From Prunus persica (lineage: Eukaryota > Streptophyta > Magnoliopsida > Rosales > Rosaceae), in the NCBI RefSeq assembly GCF_000346465.2, contig NC_034010.1:4013836-4077835 (forward strand): 64,000 nucleotides of DNA, read 5' to 3'. The notes below the pieces were generated by a model. That model saw nothing but the letters and a program-made list of their open reading frames with translations. It ran no database searches and had not been told where the DNA came from. Both the position numbers and the translations under genes were made by a program. Shown here piece by piece: positions 36,211-48,500 of the stretch (positions are counted from its first letter, which is position 1; each line of letters opens with the position of its first letter).

Positions 36211-37832
36211 TTAGGAGAGATCAGAGCTCGCTGGGCCAGCACCAAAACCACCAGCTCCACCAGATCCACCAGCACCACGACCAAAGCCAGGCCTACTACC
36301 CTGATATTTCAGGAGAGAGAAGCATACAAGTTAACAAATGCATCATTTTTCCAAAGTGAGGAAATCTTCTAATCATACAACACATTTAAGTGGGAAGTAT
36401 ATAAGTTTGTCAAGTCCTCAGTAACAAGGTACATGGGATCAGATAGAATACAATTCCAAAATGCAAAGAAGAATTGTATATCATCGAAAGGCAATTGATC
36501 TCCAACCCAATATATGGTAAAAGACATAGTACCTAAATGAGAAATATAAAACAAACTACTTTACAACAGAAAATTACCCCGAAAGAAGGTCTGTAGTCAG
36601 CAGGTGCTCCACCCTTGTCACCAAAATCACCCCCTGGTGCACGAGGACCTGAACGGTACCCATCCCTGTCACCAAATCTGCGTTCTCCTCCATCAAAGCG
36701 AGGTGGGCCACTGTTCACATCATCAAAACATCCACATTACATTCCAACAAATCAAAGGGTTCAATATACAAACTAGAAAAGGAAGCATATATCTGTCACA
36801 GTTTACTAACACAAATCAGTTAAATAACTTCTTCCTAAATGATCGATATCACATACTCTAGACCTTTAAATTAAAACCCAAATAAAATCCAAGCTTTCTA
36901 ACAAACTTCTCAATCATTCCATCAACCAAACCACATTTCAATCGATTACAGTATTCAATACAATCTAATTTCAAACTGTCTTGCAGTTTCTTTCAGAACT
37001 CCAAAAACAAAATGATTGTTGAAGCAGTTTACCAAACTAAAGACTTCCTGTACAAATTACACGTGCAAACCAACTTATCAGCTAAACCAAATAACACAAA
37101 CCACCTATTTGAATAGCCATTTACAATTAGAACAAAGAACCACAGAAATCCTTCAAATAAGGCCACAGTTACAAGTCGCCACTATTAGTTATTCAAATAA
37201 TCAAACCCAGTTCGCAAAACACTCAAAGAATCAATCCCAGTTACAAAAATCAATAGATCCAATAACCAATAAAGACGATAAAACAAATCAATTACCGTGG
37301 GCGGTCACCAGATGGGCCCAAGGGGCGACCAGGAGGCTTGGCCTGCTTCTTCAAAGTTGCAGGGACAATCTCAGATGGAAGGTTGAGGTAGTTCCTCAAA
37401 AACTCAATACCATCATTGGTCAGGTACCAGTAGTAGTGCATCCAAGCGAAAGTTTCTCTCACATACTCCTTGGATTTGAAGCTCTGCATCAGCTTAATCA
37501 CCTGCAGATTTGGCACATCGATTTCTGGGTGCTTTGCCAAGTTATAGTCCTTCTTTGCATAGCACACTCCCTCTGTTGAAATTAAATTCAATAAATTTTA
37601 ACAAAAAATGGAAACGAACCAAAATTTCATTGAGAATAAACAAAAATATAAGCTTTTTGTGTGTACCTTGGAATAGGTATTTGGAGATTTCTCTCCTGTT
37701 CTTCTCTGGGATGATCTAGGATAGAAAAAACCAAACGTAACGTATCAGAACCATGAACAAACAAACTTTTCATTTTAATTTTCATTTCAGTTTCACAGGA
37801 AACAATCATAAAATTGGAGAGAGAAATACCAT
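36211..37832 (-). CDS. RPS10: 40S ribosomal protein eS10 (RPS10)
   Basis: This is a cytosolic small-subunit protein located at the beak of the 40S head. Coding exons by splice sites are 37830-37832 (the ATG alone), 37667-37715, 37296-37572, 36578-36710 and 36211-36300. All junctions are GT-AG and the frame holds, giving 183 aa. The globular domain is highly conserved ([52 protein letters not shown]). The C-terminal tail is Gly/Arg/Pro-rich ([17 protein letters not shown] to [15 protein letters not shown]) as in plant homologues. The first intron falls directly after the start codon. No defect is seen. Confidence 0.97.
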
Positions 37833-38560
37833 GGTTGCGAAGTTGAGCTGACGACTAGAGGAAGAGACGGCGGCAAACAAAGAAGGTCGAGGTCTCTCTC
37901 GCACTAGAGGAAGAAAAATAAAAGAGAGAAATTCGTTATCTTCCAATACAGAAGATCCACATCCAATAGATGCAAATTTTGAGCCGAAAAAAGCTTCCGA
38001 AAATCCATGAGAATATAAACAACAATGAAGGCAAATATTATACAAAAAACAGTAAAGGCAATTCTTTTACCTGTGTTAGAGAGCCCTAAACAATGAATAT
38101 AACATGTTGAACCACAGAGAACAAATGCAAATAGAATTTAAATACTGAAAAAACTGAAAACCTAGAAAGAAGGAACATCAAATAGCAAATGGAGAGGGCA
38201 TCAACAATTATCAAAATGGAAATGTATAAAATTTTACCTTACTTTTACCCACAAACCAAATAAACAACAATGAGTCGAGATAAGAAGAGAAAGATGAGAA
38301 AAAATCATAACTCAGATACAGACGAAAGATGAGATATACCTGATATTGTGATGAGAGAGCAAAGCAAGTACCGAAAAAACAACAATGAGTCGAGATAAGA
38401 AGAGAAGACGATAGAACGGTGAAGAGGAGGCGGCTGGAAAGAAGATGAGTTCAATTAGGTTTTACGAAGTTATCGGGCCGGGCTTAGGGCCTTTTCAGCA
38501 CTAAAGAGTTATCGGGCCGGGTCGGGCCAGTCCTATGAAATGGGCCAGTCCATTCGTTTT
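37833..38560 (-). promoter_or_regulatory. eS10 leader and promoter region
   Basis: TGGGCC-type site II motifs occur at 38524-38529 and 38541-38546, and a telo-box-like CCCTAAA lies near 38084. Both are usual in plant ribosomal protein promoters. A possible leader intron is suggested on the minus strand by AACACAG|GTAAAAG near 38071 and an acceptor CCTCTAG near 37903. A segment starting CAACAATGAGTCGAGATAAG is present twice (about 38267 and 38380). Confidence 0.5.
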
Positions 38561-38656
38561 TTCCGTTTAAAAACTCCATTCGTAATTAAATATAATAACA
38601 ATTCCTTGAAATTTTGAAATAATGTTGAAACAAAATTGAAGTAGAGTACAAAACAA

Positions 38657-39429
38657 TCAAAAAAGAAAATATTTATTCTGCATCTTGGACAAACCACTCT
38701 GGCCATTCTTGTTCATCTTGTACTCATTTTCTTCTTGACCTTTTTTTTTTTTTTCTTGTTTAAACCAATCACTTCCACAAATGCACACTTTAACACTATT
38801 TGGAGCCAAACTTGCTCGATGGTCACTTATAACACGGCATTTAATCAATTGCACATCTTAATTATTTTGCAAATTACACCCAAACCATAAATCAAGGGCA
38901 AATCCCCTAAGTGCTTTGCAAATTTTGACTTCATATCACATACATTAAGAAGCTGTTTGGAAAGATCATTGTTTTCAATTTCAAGACAAATGTCTTTTAT
39001 TTTAGTTATTTCTTTTAGTACTGAAGGAATAGTTGGATAGTCAGAGCCAGAAATTATTTCATTGGATTCATAAAATTGAACTAAATGTCTCCAAAGTGAT
39101 GCAATATCCCAATCTTCATCTGTTAAAAAGGGTTGATGTTTGATGTTTGTTTGAAATAATCCTAAAGCGGCTTTATATTTTGTAGCCACTTCCAACATCT
39201 TATAAGTTGAATTCCAGCTAGTTTTCACATCTAATGGAACATTTCTGAGTTTTAACCCTATATTTTGGCAACAGGTTAGAAAAACATGGTACTTGGTCGG
39301 TGATGTATGAAGGGTGGTTACTAAGCTTCTAATGTTTGCTATAGATTGATTTATTGTTTTCAAACCATCTTGCACAATTAAATTTAAAATATGAGCACAA
39401 TTCTCAAAAGAGAGGTGGACTGCATTCAT
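38657..39429 (-). pseudogene. hAT transposase, truncated and internally deleted
   Basis: The minus strand has 194 open codons of a BED/RICESLEEPER-type hAT transposase core: CAHILNLIVQDGL, LDVKTSWNSTYKMLE and a FAKHLGDL stretch. After a frame break a short piece of the C-terminal dimerisation region appears (CRVISDHRASLAPNSVK). The N-terminal BED finger, the catalytic start and most of the hATC domain are missing, so this is a relic. Confidence 0.88.
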
Positions 39430-40043
39430 AGTGCAAACTCAATATTAGACCTATATTAAAAGACCCCATTTGAAGGGTATTAATATGAAAGGGAACCGGG
39501 GCAAGTTCAAAGGACTAACGAACTTTGCCAACACGCTACAAAAAGGTTACTAAACGATGGAATAAAATCAATGTGTATATGTGAGAGAAAAAGGGATAAT
39601 TGTATTCATCAATTAGGAACAAAGATCATCCGCCACAAAGGAAAATACATATACCAACAAAGGGGTAATACAAATATAAAAGCATACTAATCACACATGA
39701 TTAATCCACAAAAGACCTAAATCATTGTGTATTTAGTTTAAAGCGTGTTGTGGTTAGAGGTGTTCTGTATTTGACATGTATACACAACACGCAAAAACCA
39801 TTGTAATACTACACTTATCACCATGGTTCGAGCCTATAACTAAATGATGTTTTACATTACTTATATTTTTGGATCAACTATAGTAAAACCCTCATACCCA
39901 ACCTTTGAAAACCTCTTTGACTGGTACCCTAACTTATAGAAATTACAACGTTAAATGTTGATGTAATCCCATTTTTATGCTGATTTGGACTCCACATAGG
40001 AAAAAACAACAATTAAAAATTTGTATTATTTTAGAAACAGTTA
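39430..40043. other. No gene seen
   Basis: AT-rich DNA between the hAT relic and the MULE. No domain and no clear repeat recognised. Confidence 0.5.
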
Positions 40044-40300
40044 AAATTAATAGGCTTAAGTGCTACAATGCCCCCGAAACATTGGTCAATTCCCACTAAA
40101 CCCCCTTAAATTTAAAGTGACCCACTTTGCCCCATTACCGATGTTTTATGTCTTATTTTGCCCCTCACCGTCAAGTCTATTAAAAATTCCGTTAAAAATG
40201 CTGATGTGGCACCAATGAGACCCACTATTTTGCTAAACTAAGTGCCATGTGTGAAGAAAAAAAATTAAAAATTATCTTTTAAAAAACTTAATTTAACTAT

Positions 40301-41718
40301 TGTAGGGGACTTTTCTTCCAGCAGTTGTAAATGGGCTGGGCTGCCGTAAAGGGCAAACTGATGAAATTGTCCCCTTTGTCTGAGCTCGAAAATTAAGCCC
40401 TAAAAATGCTTCGAAAGGGCAGCAGAGCCTTAAGAAGTATTTTGGTTATCTTCACTAACTAAAACAACAACAACTTACAGGTGATTTCTTAATGCTTACA
40501 AATAAACTTTTGAGCTTGGCATGAGAGACATGTGGCATGGAAGCAAAATCAACATGAGTTTAGCACTGAGGGGAAATTTAGGCTTTTTTGGGGGAAAGAG
40601 GGAAGTGTTAAGGTAAGAAAGGAGAGGTTTGCAAGAAGATTTGGTTGAGAAGAGGTCAAGGAAGAACAATGTTCTTCCGGCAGCTTGACAGATTCTGAAA
40701 GTGGTATGCCGAAAGAGGAAAATGGAGAAGAAGGGTGAATAGTGCACAAAATTGCTGGGTTTTGCAGGTGAGAGAGGAAGCTTGCTCTCTGAAATGTGGG
40801 TTGAGTTCGTTGGGTAGAAGAGGCCTCATTTTATAGCTCAAGGCCCGCTTTTCCTGCAGCTGTCCCAATAGGAGACTTCCATCCCAGCCATCTCTTTTAT
40901 TGCTTTCCTTTCTTTTTTTCATGGCCAAGTCTGATGGGGAAAGGAGTTTGGATATATATGCTGGTTTGAAGGGTGCTTCTCTTCCTGGCATCTTACACGC
41001 TAATACCCCTTGGTTTCTTGAATGATTTGGCTTTGAAACTTGCTCCCCCCATGTGCTGGAACCTCTCGGCAGCTCTGTTCAATGAACCTTCAGACATTCT
41101 CTTTGTGGCTTCTATTTTTTTAGCAAGGGCCTGGGGCTTTTGTGGCTCATTGTGGCAATTGTATGGGCTAAGGTGGTAAGTGAGCTATTTTTATTAAATA
41201 TTGGGCTTTTTGGTTGAGTCAATTGATTGGGCTATTTGACTATTTTTTCTCTCTTGTGCTCACCCAAATGTTTGGGCCTAAGAAATGGGCTTGAGTTCTG
41301 AGGCTCCCAAGCAACTTGAGACTTTTCATTTCTCGGCCCATCAATGGGCCTCATGTTGATTTATTACCATCCATACCACAACCCACTCAAGCAAGCCCCG
41401 GGCATTTGAGTGGCTTGGGCCCACTTAGACTTGTAGTGTGGTTGGGTATGAAATAACGATTTCGTGCTTGGCATGGTATGTTGCTCGGCATGTTTTAATT
41501 TTATCGCCCTTGGGAAGGGCTGCGATGTTTAATTTTGGCATGGGCTTGTAGAGCCGGTATATTCTAGCATGATGAATTATTTATTTAGCATGGCACGTGA
41601 ACTGCAATTCGTATGTAGCAAGTTTTCGTGTACTCCGTTTTACGCCTTTTCTTAATAGATTGTCGTTTTGGGCTGATAATTTATTCGGGCCCAACCATGA
41701 ATTTTTTGGGTCTCAACA
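40301..41718. mobile_element. Solo LTR, 1418 bp, inserted in the left arm of the MULE
   Basis: The unit begins TGTAGGGGAC and ends GTCTCAACA (TG...CA), with ACTAT duplicated at 40296-40300 and 41719-41723. It cuts the MULE inverted repeat exactly at that site, because the repeat resumes after it. No gag or pol follows, so the element has been reduced to one LTR by recombination. Length and base composition suggest a Gypsy-type LTR. The open frames inside it are short and not credible genes. Confidence 0.9.
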
Positions 41719-41883
41719 ACTATTAAAAAATCAAAATAATACTTTAAAATTAAAAATTCCCCAATTCCCCTCCTCCAACCCCATTATCCTTTCCTAGTCG
41801 CCATCACCACAACCACAACCACCCCCGATCGCTCCTCTCTCTTCCTCTCTTGCAGACCCAAAACCCAACCCCCTCCCTAAGAA

Positions 41884-42060
41884 TATGCAACAGTCATCAA
41901 ATATTGTTCCAAAGAAAAGAGCATTGCATCCAAATGCAGCTGCAACCAATCTGCCAAAAGTTACTATTCATAAGGAAGACACATCTCTTTACAATGAAGC
42001 TCAAAGCTCAAAGACCAAAGCTTGGGAGCCAACCCCAAAAAAATCATTTAAAAAACTATG
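41884..42060 (+). pseudogene. Unidentified captured ORF in the MULE
   Basis: From ATG at 41884 a frame of 58 codons begins MQQSSNIVPKKRALHPNAAA and ends KKSFKKL before TGA. It has ordinary codon use and lies between the MULE inverted repeats, so it may be a captured piece of a host gene. I do not recognise the source. Confidence 0.4.
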
Positions 42061-42116
42061 AATCCAAGAAAAGGGGAATCTCTCTCTGCAACACACTTTC
42101 ACAACAAGATCCTCAC

Positions 42117-42235
42117 CTCCCAACACCTCTCTTGGAAGACCCTGTGGTTTTGCCACCATCTCGAGAACAACTACCTTCTGGGAAGATGTGCACCCAACCA
42201 CTTTGATTTAGTTTCGAAATAGCTGTATCCATACC
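42117..42235 (-). pseudogene. Captured exon of a tafazzin-like acyltransferase
   Basis: The minus strand encodes 40 residues starting GMDTAISKLNQSGWVHIFPE and going on GSCSRDGGKTTGSSKRG. This is the region around the FPEG motif of plant tafazzin-type PlsC acyltransferases, which transfer acyl groups to lysophospholipids. The exon is bounded by an intact acceptor (CGCAG|GG) and donor (GGGAG|GTGAGG), so genomic DNA with introns was captured, not cDNA. The HxxxxD active-site block is absent. An arginine usual after FPEGS is cysteine here. Confidence 0.85.
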
Positions 42236-42579
42236 CTGCGAGAAAGGAAGAGAGAGGAGCAGTTAGGGGTGGTTGTGATTGTAGTGATGGCGATTGGGAA
42301 GGGATAATGGGGTTGGAGGAAGGGAATTTGGGATTTTTTGGTTTTAATTATTTTTAATAGTTAAATTAAGTTTTTTAAAAGATAATTTTTAATTTTTTTT
42401 CTTCACACATGGCACTTAGTTTAGCAAAATAGTGCCCATTGGTGCCACATCAGCATTTTTAATGGAACTTTTAACAGACTTGATGATAAGGGGCAAAGTG
42501 GGTCACTTTAATTTTAAGGGGGTTTAGTGGAAATTGACAAATGTTTTAGGGGTATTGTAACACTTAAGCCAAATTAATA

Positions 42580-43118
42580 AAGTAAAAAATTTAAAATCAA
42601 ATGTATAAAAATTATAATTAGAAAAAATAAAAACAAAAACAAGAACATTCAAACCAAAATAAGCACTGACACAACAACAACAACAACAACAACAACAAAA
42701 AAGAAAAAAAAAAAGAAGAAGCCAAAACCAGCCCAATCCATCTTCCCCAAACTCCATCCCCACATCCCCCTTACCCATACCTAGATCCACCACCTCCCCA
42801 AACTCTTCCCTGACACGACGCACCTAGATGCACCTCGCTCTTTTCTGATATCTCTCTCTCTCTCAAGCAGCCCCAACCATACCTCCCAACTCCACCACCA
42901 TTCACTCACCCACAGTACCTCATAACCCACCCTCTACTATATAAAACCATCTCAAGACAAAATGAATCGTTTCGACCACTAATTCAAATTGAAGTACCAG
43001 AGCTGCTCTTGGATCTTTACTTAAGGCCAATGTTCCGACCCGATCCGATTTCACCACCAATCGGTGCCCATTGCTTGAAATGGCAGGCTCTGTCATCGCT
43101 GGGATCTCCGAATTAAGC
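42580..43118. other. No gene seen; (CAA)n microsatellite
   Basis: A CAA repeat lies at about 42669-42700 beside A-rich DNA, followed by C/T-rich DNA. No domain was found. Confidence 0.55.
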
Positions 43119-43575
43119 ACCTCGATTTTGATTACCATTTTGTGAGAGAAAGGGTTCAACGCAAAGATATCTTAGTGCAATACATTCCAACAGATGAGCA
43201 GGTTGCAGATGTATTTACAAAATGACTTCATGCACCTGTGTTTTCACAGCACTGTATCAATCTCAAACTGGGAAATCCATAATAAGCTTGAGGGGGGATG
43301 TTTGGCTAATAGCAAGGGTGCTGAGGTGTCAAGATGGTTGCTTTAATCATGGGTGTTAATTTGTATTAGTTGTTGTAATAGTCACGTGTATCTCTCTGTT
43401 AGTTAGGAAGAGCTAGCTTAATTACTAAGCAAAGCTCAAAGTATAAATGGCTCTGGGATACTGTAATATTCAAGAATCACAAACAAACTTTCAAATAATA
43501 TTCTCATTTTCTCTCTCTGATTTCTCGATTCTTCTTCTTCCTCTTATCTCAATTCTTCCTCATTCGTTAGTAACA
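43119..43575 (+). mobile_element. Copia remnant: RNase H end, PPT and LTR
   Basis: From 43119 the plus strand reads KHLDFDYHFVRERV, then YIPTDEQVADVFTK followed by a stop at 43223-43225, then LHAPVFSQH. This is the C terminus of a Copia pol. A purine tract (TTGAGGGGGGA) leads into an LTR at 43299-43575 that starts TGTTTGGC and ends TTAGTAACA. All sequence upstream of the RNase H end is missing, so this is a 5'-truncated fragment. Confidence 0.85.
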
Positions 43576-44144
43576 TCATGTCTACTTTGCTCAAAGCTCA
43601 CAACAAACTTGGTTGCATTGGGAATACCACTATTTTGTTATACTCGGCCAATGATGTTATGTCATGTGGAAGTGTTATCATTAAAGACAGACCTACGTGT
43701 AGGCTGGAGTAGGAAGATTTGTAAAATAGGAAAAGATTTATGAAGTACTGAACTGGGTGTAAATTATTCATGCTCCAATAAATATTAGGGAGCTTTAGTT
43801 TTAAACAGAATATAGTTCACTAATTTGAAAGATAGAAATACAATTTCATCTAATTAGTATAGGGGCAATGACCAAAATGTAGTACCTAATTTTACAAAAA
43901 TATCATTAAAAAATATCAAAATTACACACAATGTCACTCCTTCTAAGGCAAGCATACTATGCCACATGTCCATATCTAGCCAACCGCCAATGCTGGCCAC
44001 CACCTCCGGCCACTTGTGCTACCTGCCAACAACCGCCAGCCACTCGCTATAGGCCGCCACTGCCCGTCGTCGGCCTGCCACTGTCTGCAGGGGACCAACT
44101 CCGTTGCCCTTTATTCACTTTTTAAAAAAAGAAATATTTTGTGT

Positions 44145-44210
44145 CATTGAAGGGACTCGAACCTTGACCCTCAAAGGAGGGAGGCTCACTCACAAACCAC
44201 TACACCAAAC
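44145..44210 (-). repeat. tRNA-derived SINE fragment
   Basis: On the minus strand there is an A-box-like GGTGTAGTGGTTTGTG (44191-44207) and a B box GGTTCGAGTCCC (44152-44163), spaced as in a pol III promoter. Flanking DNA cannot fold into a full tRNA cloverleaf with an acceptor stem, so it is read as a SINE head and not a tRNA gene. Confidence 0.6.
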
Positions 44211-44219
44211 TTGATTTTG

Positions 44220-45551
44220 TAATATTTATTCAGTTATACAATATTTATATAAACAATCAATGGTTATAAATAAAAAAAAATCATTTCAACACATATTCAC
44301 ACAAAAACTGCAAATAAAAATAGAAACTGCAACAAAAATAATAACTTCAAATGCGGTCGTGGATGATGTTCAAGGGGTTCTTACTTCTTTGCATTTCCTT
44401 GCACAAAATCATGAATTGATGAAAAGAGTACAGAGCAGATGACACTATACAATTGGGCTGTATGTGCACTGAGAGAATATGGCTAAAAGTTAAAATTGTG
44501 AACTTTTTACTATTTTCCAGAAAAGCTCATAGTGAAGTGCATGACCTGTGCTGAAAAGTGGCATAAAAAACTTCAAATACAGAGCAATAGGCTCCTTAAA
44601 TACACAACTTTGCAGAGCAAAATGTTCTTTTAGATATAAAAAAAGCTCGTTTGAATACAATAGTGAGGTAATAGGCTCTTGATAAGGGCTGAGTTTGTTT
44701 TGTTTTGTTTTGTTTTTAATATGTGAGCTTAATTATGAATTTCAATGCAATATTTTTTAACAATTGATTTATAATAGAAAAACGACATGCATACATTCTC
44801 AACAGCTACTCTTTGATCATAGGATTTTGGTATTTAGCACAAATTTGACAGAGTGATTATAGAGATAAGAGGTGCTAAGAAATTAGATATTATGATTTGT
44901 TCAATTACATTGCACCTATCCTATTATAGTTACAACTAACCTCAACTGGCTTACTGAACAGTTATAATTGATATAAGAGTTATAACCAACACTATTTCTT
45001 TGGATACAACAATTTTCTAACTGGCTTTGAGCCGTTGAATTAGTAGGTGAATTGTAAATAGCTATGTTTTTGTTTATGCTCTGTATTTTTTGTTTATTTT
45101 TCGTTTAATAGTCTATAATTCTGATTTCTTTATTTCAAATGTTGTACATTGTGTGACATAGGAGATGAGTTACTTGTAAATGAGGGAACATTGACATTTT
45201 CCTTCATATTTCTACTTTGTTTAGATAAACAACATAACCGAGGAGAGTTTGCTTGCTTATAAAATACCGACTTCTGTCTTTATTCTTTATCTTTCGCCCT
45301 TTGTAAGTTTCTTCTTATTTTTCCTGATCTTGTTTGGTCATATGTTCCTTTGGCAATATGCATTTGTGATATGGTTATCTCTTTTGTTAATATCTGTGAT
45401 ATGGTTTCATCTTTTGTCTATATTGTACGTGTGTGACTGATATATCTCCTACCTATTAATCAACTATGCCTGTATATTGTTTGTTTATTGCTTGTTATTG
45501 TCTAGATTTCAACGGCCTGAAATTATTTGTATAATATTTGTGTGCAGGGAA
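44220..45551. other. No gene seen
   Basis: AT-rich stretch upstream of the Ulp1-type pseudogene. It may include the promoter side or the inverted repeat of a decayed MULE, but no matching inverted repeat was found. Confidence 0.45.
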
Positions 45552-48500
45552 ATATGGTTTCTCCAATTAAGTTGATGATTGTTGAGGAAGAAAAGTTCCA
45601 GGGAAAGGCGTTGTCCCTTTCCCATACAATGATCGCAATCAGTACCATAAAGGACAAATTCAGTTAGCAACAACTACGAAGGTTTGAAGAGAGTTGTTTT
45701 GGTCATCTCTTACTGATTGAGGACCTTAAGTGGACTTCGCCAATTGTCCACGGATTTTTGCTGAGGAAGGCTGATCTGAATACAGTTTCCCAAGTGAACG
45801 GGATAAAATTCATCGTTGGCAATAAGGTGATCCAATTCACGGCGCAACAATTTTGCATTGTCACAGGGCTAAGATTTTGAAACCTTCCTTTCATTCCGAT
45901 TGCCACTAATGAGAACTGCTCATTGAAAAGGAGATACTTTGGCAACGATAAAACTGTCAACCTTTTGGAATTAGAAAAAGCCTTCCTCGACTGCGCTGAT
46001 GAGGACGATGTATTCAAGCTTGGATTTGTATACTCTGCTATTTTTGTGTTGTTGTGCAGTGAAAAACATGTCCACATTGACATGCGGTATTTGAAGTTGG
46101 CGGAAGACCTTGAAGAGTTTGTGAAGTATCCATGGGGTGTTGTATCTTATGCCAAGACAAATGCGTCACTTCTGAAGGCACTTTGTGCAGATTACCAGTG
46201 AGTGAAAGTGCCCAAAAAAGCTGCGAAAACAAACAAATCTGAAAAGAAAGCAAAGAAAACGACAACTGGTAAACCAAGAGAGTATCACATCAAAGGTTTT
46301 GCCTTTGCACTTCAGGTGAGCAAATTTCCATTCATGTTTAAGTTAAATTTCATTTGTTTACAGTGAGTGACGTTTTCTTCCTCAAACCATATTTGGGCTT
46401 ATGAGGTATTTCCAGCGTTGGCTGCACTACATTTGGTGGTGCACGAAGATAATGCCTACATTCCTCGTATACTACATTGGAGGAGCAATACTTTGGCTCA
46501 TTTTCATGAGCTAATGAGCCAAGTATTCGAGAACCATGAGGTTAGTTATGTTTTTAATGATGATGTTAGGCATATCAAAATATAATAAGTTTACTGATAT
46601 GTATATTGTCTGTGTAAATTGCAGGTTGATGTGCAACTTCTCCGACCAACTGTAATTGACAAGCAGCAGCCCTATTGGACTTGGGGTGACAGTGTTGAAG
46701 ACACTGAAGAAATTGTTGAGTTGTTTGGCGATGACGCTGAAGAAAAAACCAGCACTTCTGCCTTTGTAGAAGAAAAAGATGATGACATTGACGAAACTGA
46801 GGCCCTTATGTCGTCTTCTAAGGCAATCATTACTTTTTTTGCAATATATACGTCATAATACAATAGGAAAATAACTGTTGTATTTGGGATATATTTTGGA
46901 AATATTGTAACACTTGCATTATAACTGAATGCAGGGTAAACTCGAGTCCACTGAGTTACGCACTTTGAAGCGTGACTTTCAAAGGACAAATGATGAATTG
47001 GCCAATGTAGCCAGTTCGAATCGAGTGCTTCGCAACAGAGTGCATGAGTTGGAATAAATGATACGGAAGGAGTCATTGAAACTTGAAAGAGAGTTTGCAA
47101 AAAAAATAAAAAGTGTGTGGAGGATTTCGGTAAGACCCTCGCTTCAATGGAACACAATTTTAAGCTGGAGATAGAGCAGCTGAAAAAACGAAATGGTGGG
47201 TTGAATGAAGGTGGGGAAGGACATGAGGACCTCGGTAGTCCTCATATGAATGAAGGAGGCTACAATGACTTGTTGCCATTATATGACTATGTTAGTCCGC
47301 CTACAGAACCGGCAGTAATGGAAACACAAGTCCCCGGTGATGGAGCCGAACCCTCTGCAGCCATGGTAGTCTAAGAGACAGAAATGGCCGGTTCAGTTCC
47401 TCACATACAAGTGCATGAAGCAGTTGAGCAGGCAGAATCCGAGAAGCTACCTACCCCGGAAGATGTGGTCGGGTGTGACGAAATCTGCAAAAGATTGTTG
47501 TTTTTGTTAGAAGATTGGAAAATAACTGATAGTATGCCATCGGGAGGTCCGATGAATCCTTCAAGTATACCCAAAGTTAGTATCGTTGGTGATGAAGAAG
47601 GTCGTGTGAGTGTTGAAAAAAAAGAAGTGGAAGGTAAATGGTGCAGAAAGAAGTGTCTGGCCCAGACATTGTTGAGTCTATTTACTGATCCTTTGAGGAA
47701 GAAGAGGACGATGAGTGTGTCAGATGCGACTGCAACCCCGCCATGTTTTGATCCATCAAAACCCCTGCCCATTGAAGATGTGAAGGCAGTAATAGAGTTT
47801 TACACTGCCTGGAAAAATGATATCAGGTTAGGATTCTTTACCTTCGAAATCCGATTTTCATGTTATTCTAGTATGTAGTCATATAGTAATGAGAAAATGT
47901 AGAGTTTCCTTTAATATACATGTGTATATTTGTCATGAACAAAGTCAGAATTATGAGATGAGTACAAAATTCATCGTTGCAATTTTGCCTATTGAAGTGC
48001 GGAGGTGCAGCTGGAATCATGTTCAGTGGGCGCTGATTTTTTCTACAAACTGATCAATGATACGGAATGGAGTAGCCCAAGGGTAATAATACACAAATCT
48101 CTACTTTATTACGATAATTCAATTGTTTTCTCACCTTTATTAAGTGTACAGTTGTATGAAATTGTGCTGATATTATATACGTCAACTTTCAGCACCTGGA
48201 CATGGCAACCTTTCTCATCCGGAAAAGACAACTCTCTCATCCGTTGGTATTTGGAACTCACTGGACAACGGCAGATTATTGCTTGCAGGTAAACATGTTA
48301 CATTCACTGCTTCATTTGCTTTTGGTTGTCATTCTATAATATGCCTTCATTTCAATGTCTGCAGCAATTTCTAGAGCCGGTCAAAGGGATTGCCAAGAAA
48401 CGTGGATCGAAGAAGGCAGTTGCTTCAAACACCATTGACCTTCCACCCAGCAAGCTGAACAATATACATCACTATGTGCGCTGTATGTGGCAACATGGGT

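Larger units (their letters stand above)
40053..42570. mobile_element. Mutator-like element with gene capture (Pack-MULE), nested
   Basis: The 9-bp direct repeat AAATTAATA flanks the element (40044-40052 and 42571-42579). The terminal inverted repeats start GGCTTAAGTG and run about 380 bp per side once the inserted solo LTR is set aside (left 40053-40300 continuing at 41724-41855; right about 42200-42570). A 9-bp target site and long inverted repeats define a Mutator-like element. There is no transposase. The interior holds a captured acyltransferase exon on minus and a second unknown ORF on plus. Without the solo LTR and its duplicated target the element would be about 1.1 kb. Confidence 0.92.

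Noticed and set aside
42524..42823. 99-codon minus-strand frame
   Set aside because: It spans the MULE end and a CAA microsatellite (a poly-cysteine run), so it is not a gene.
44145..44210. tRNA gene on the minus strand
   Set aside because: Only A and B boxes are present; no acceptor stem pairs around them.
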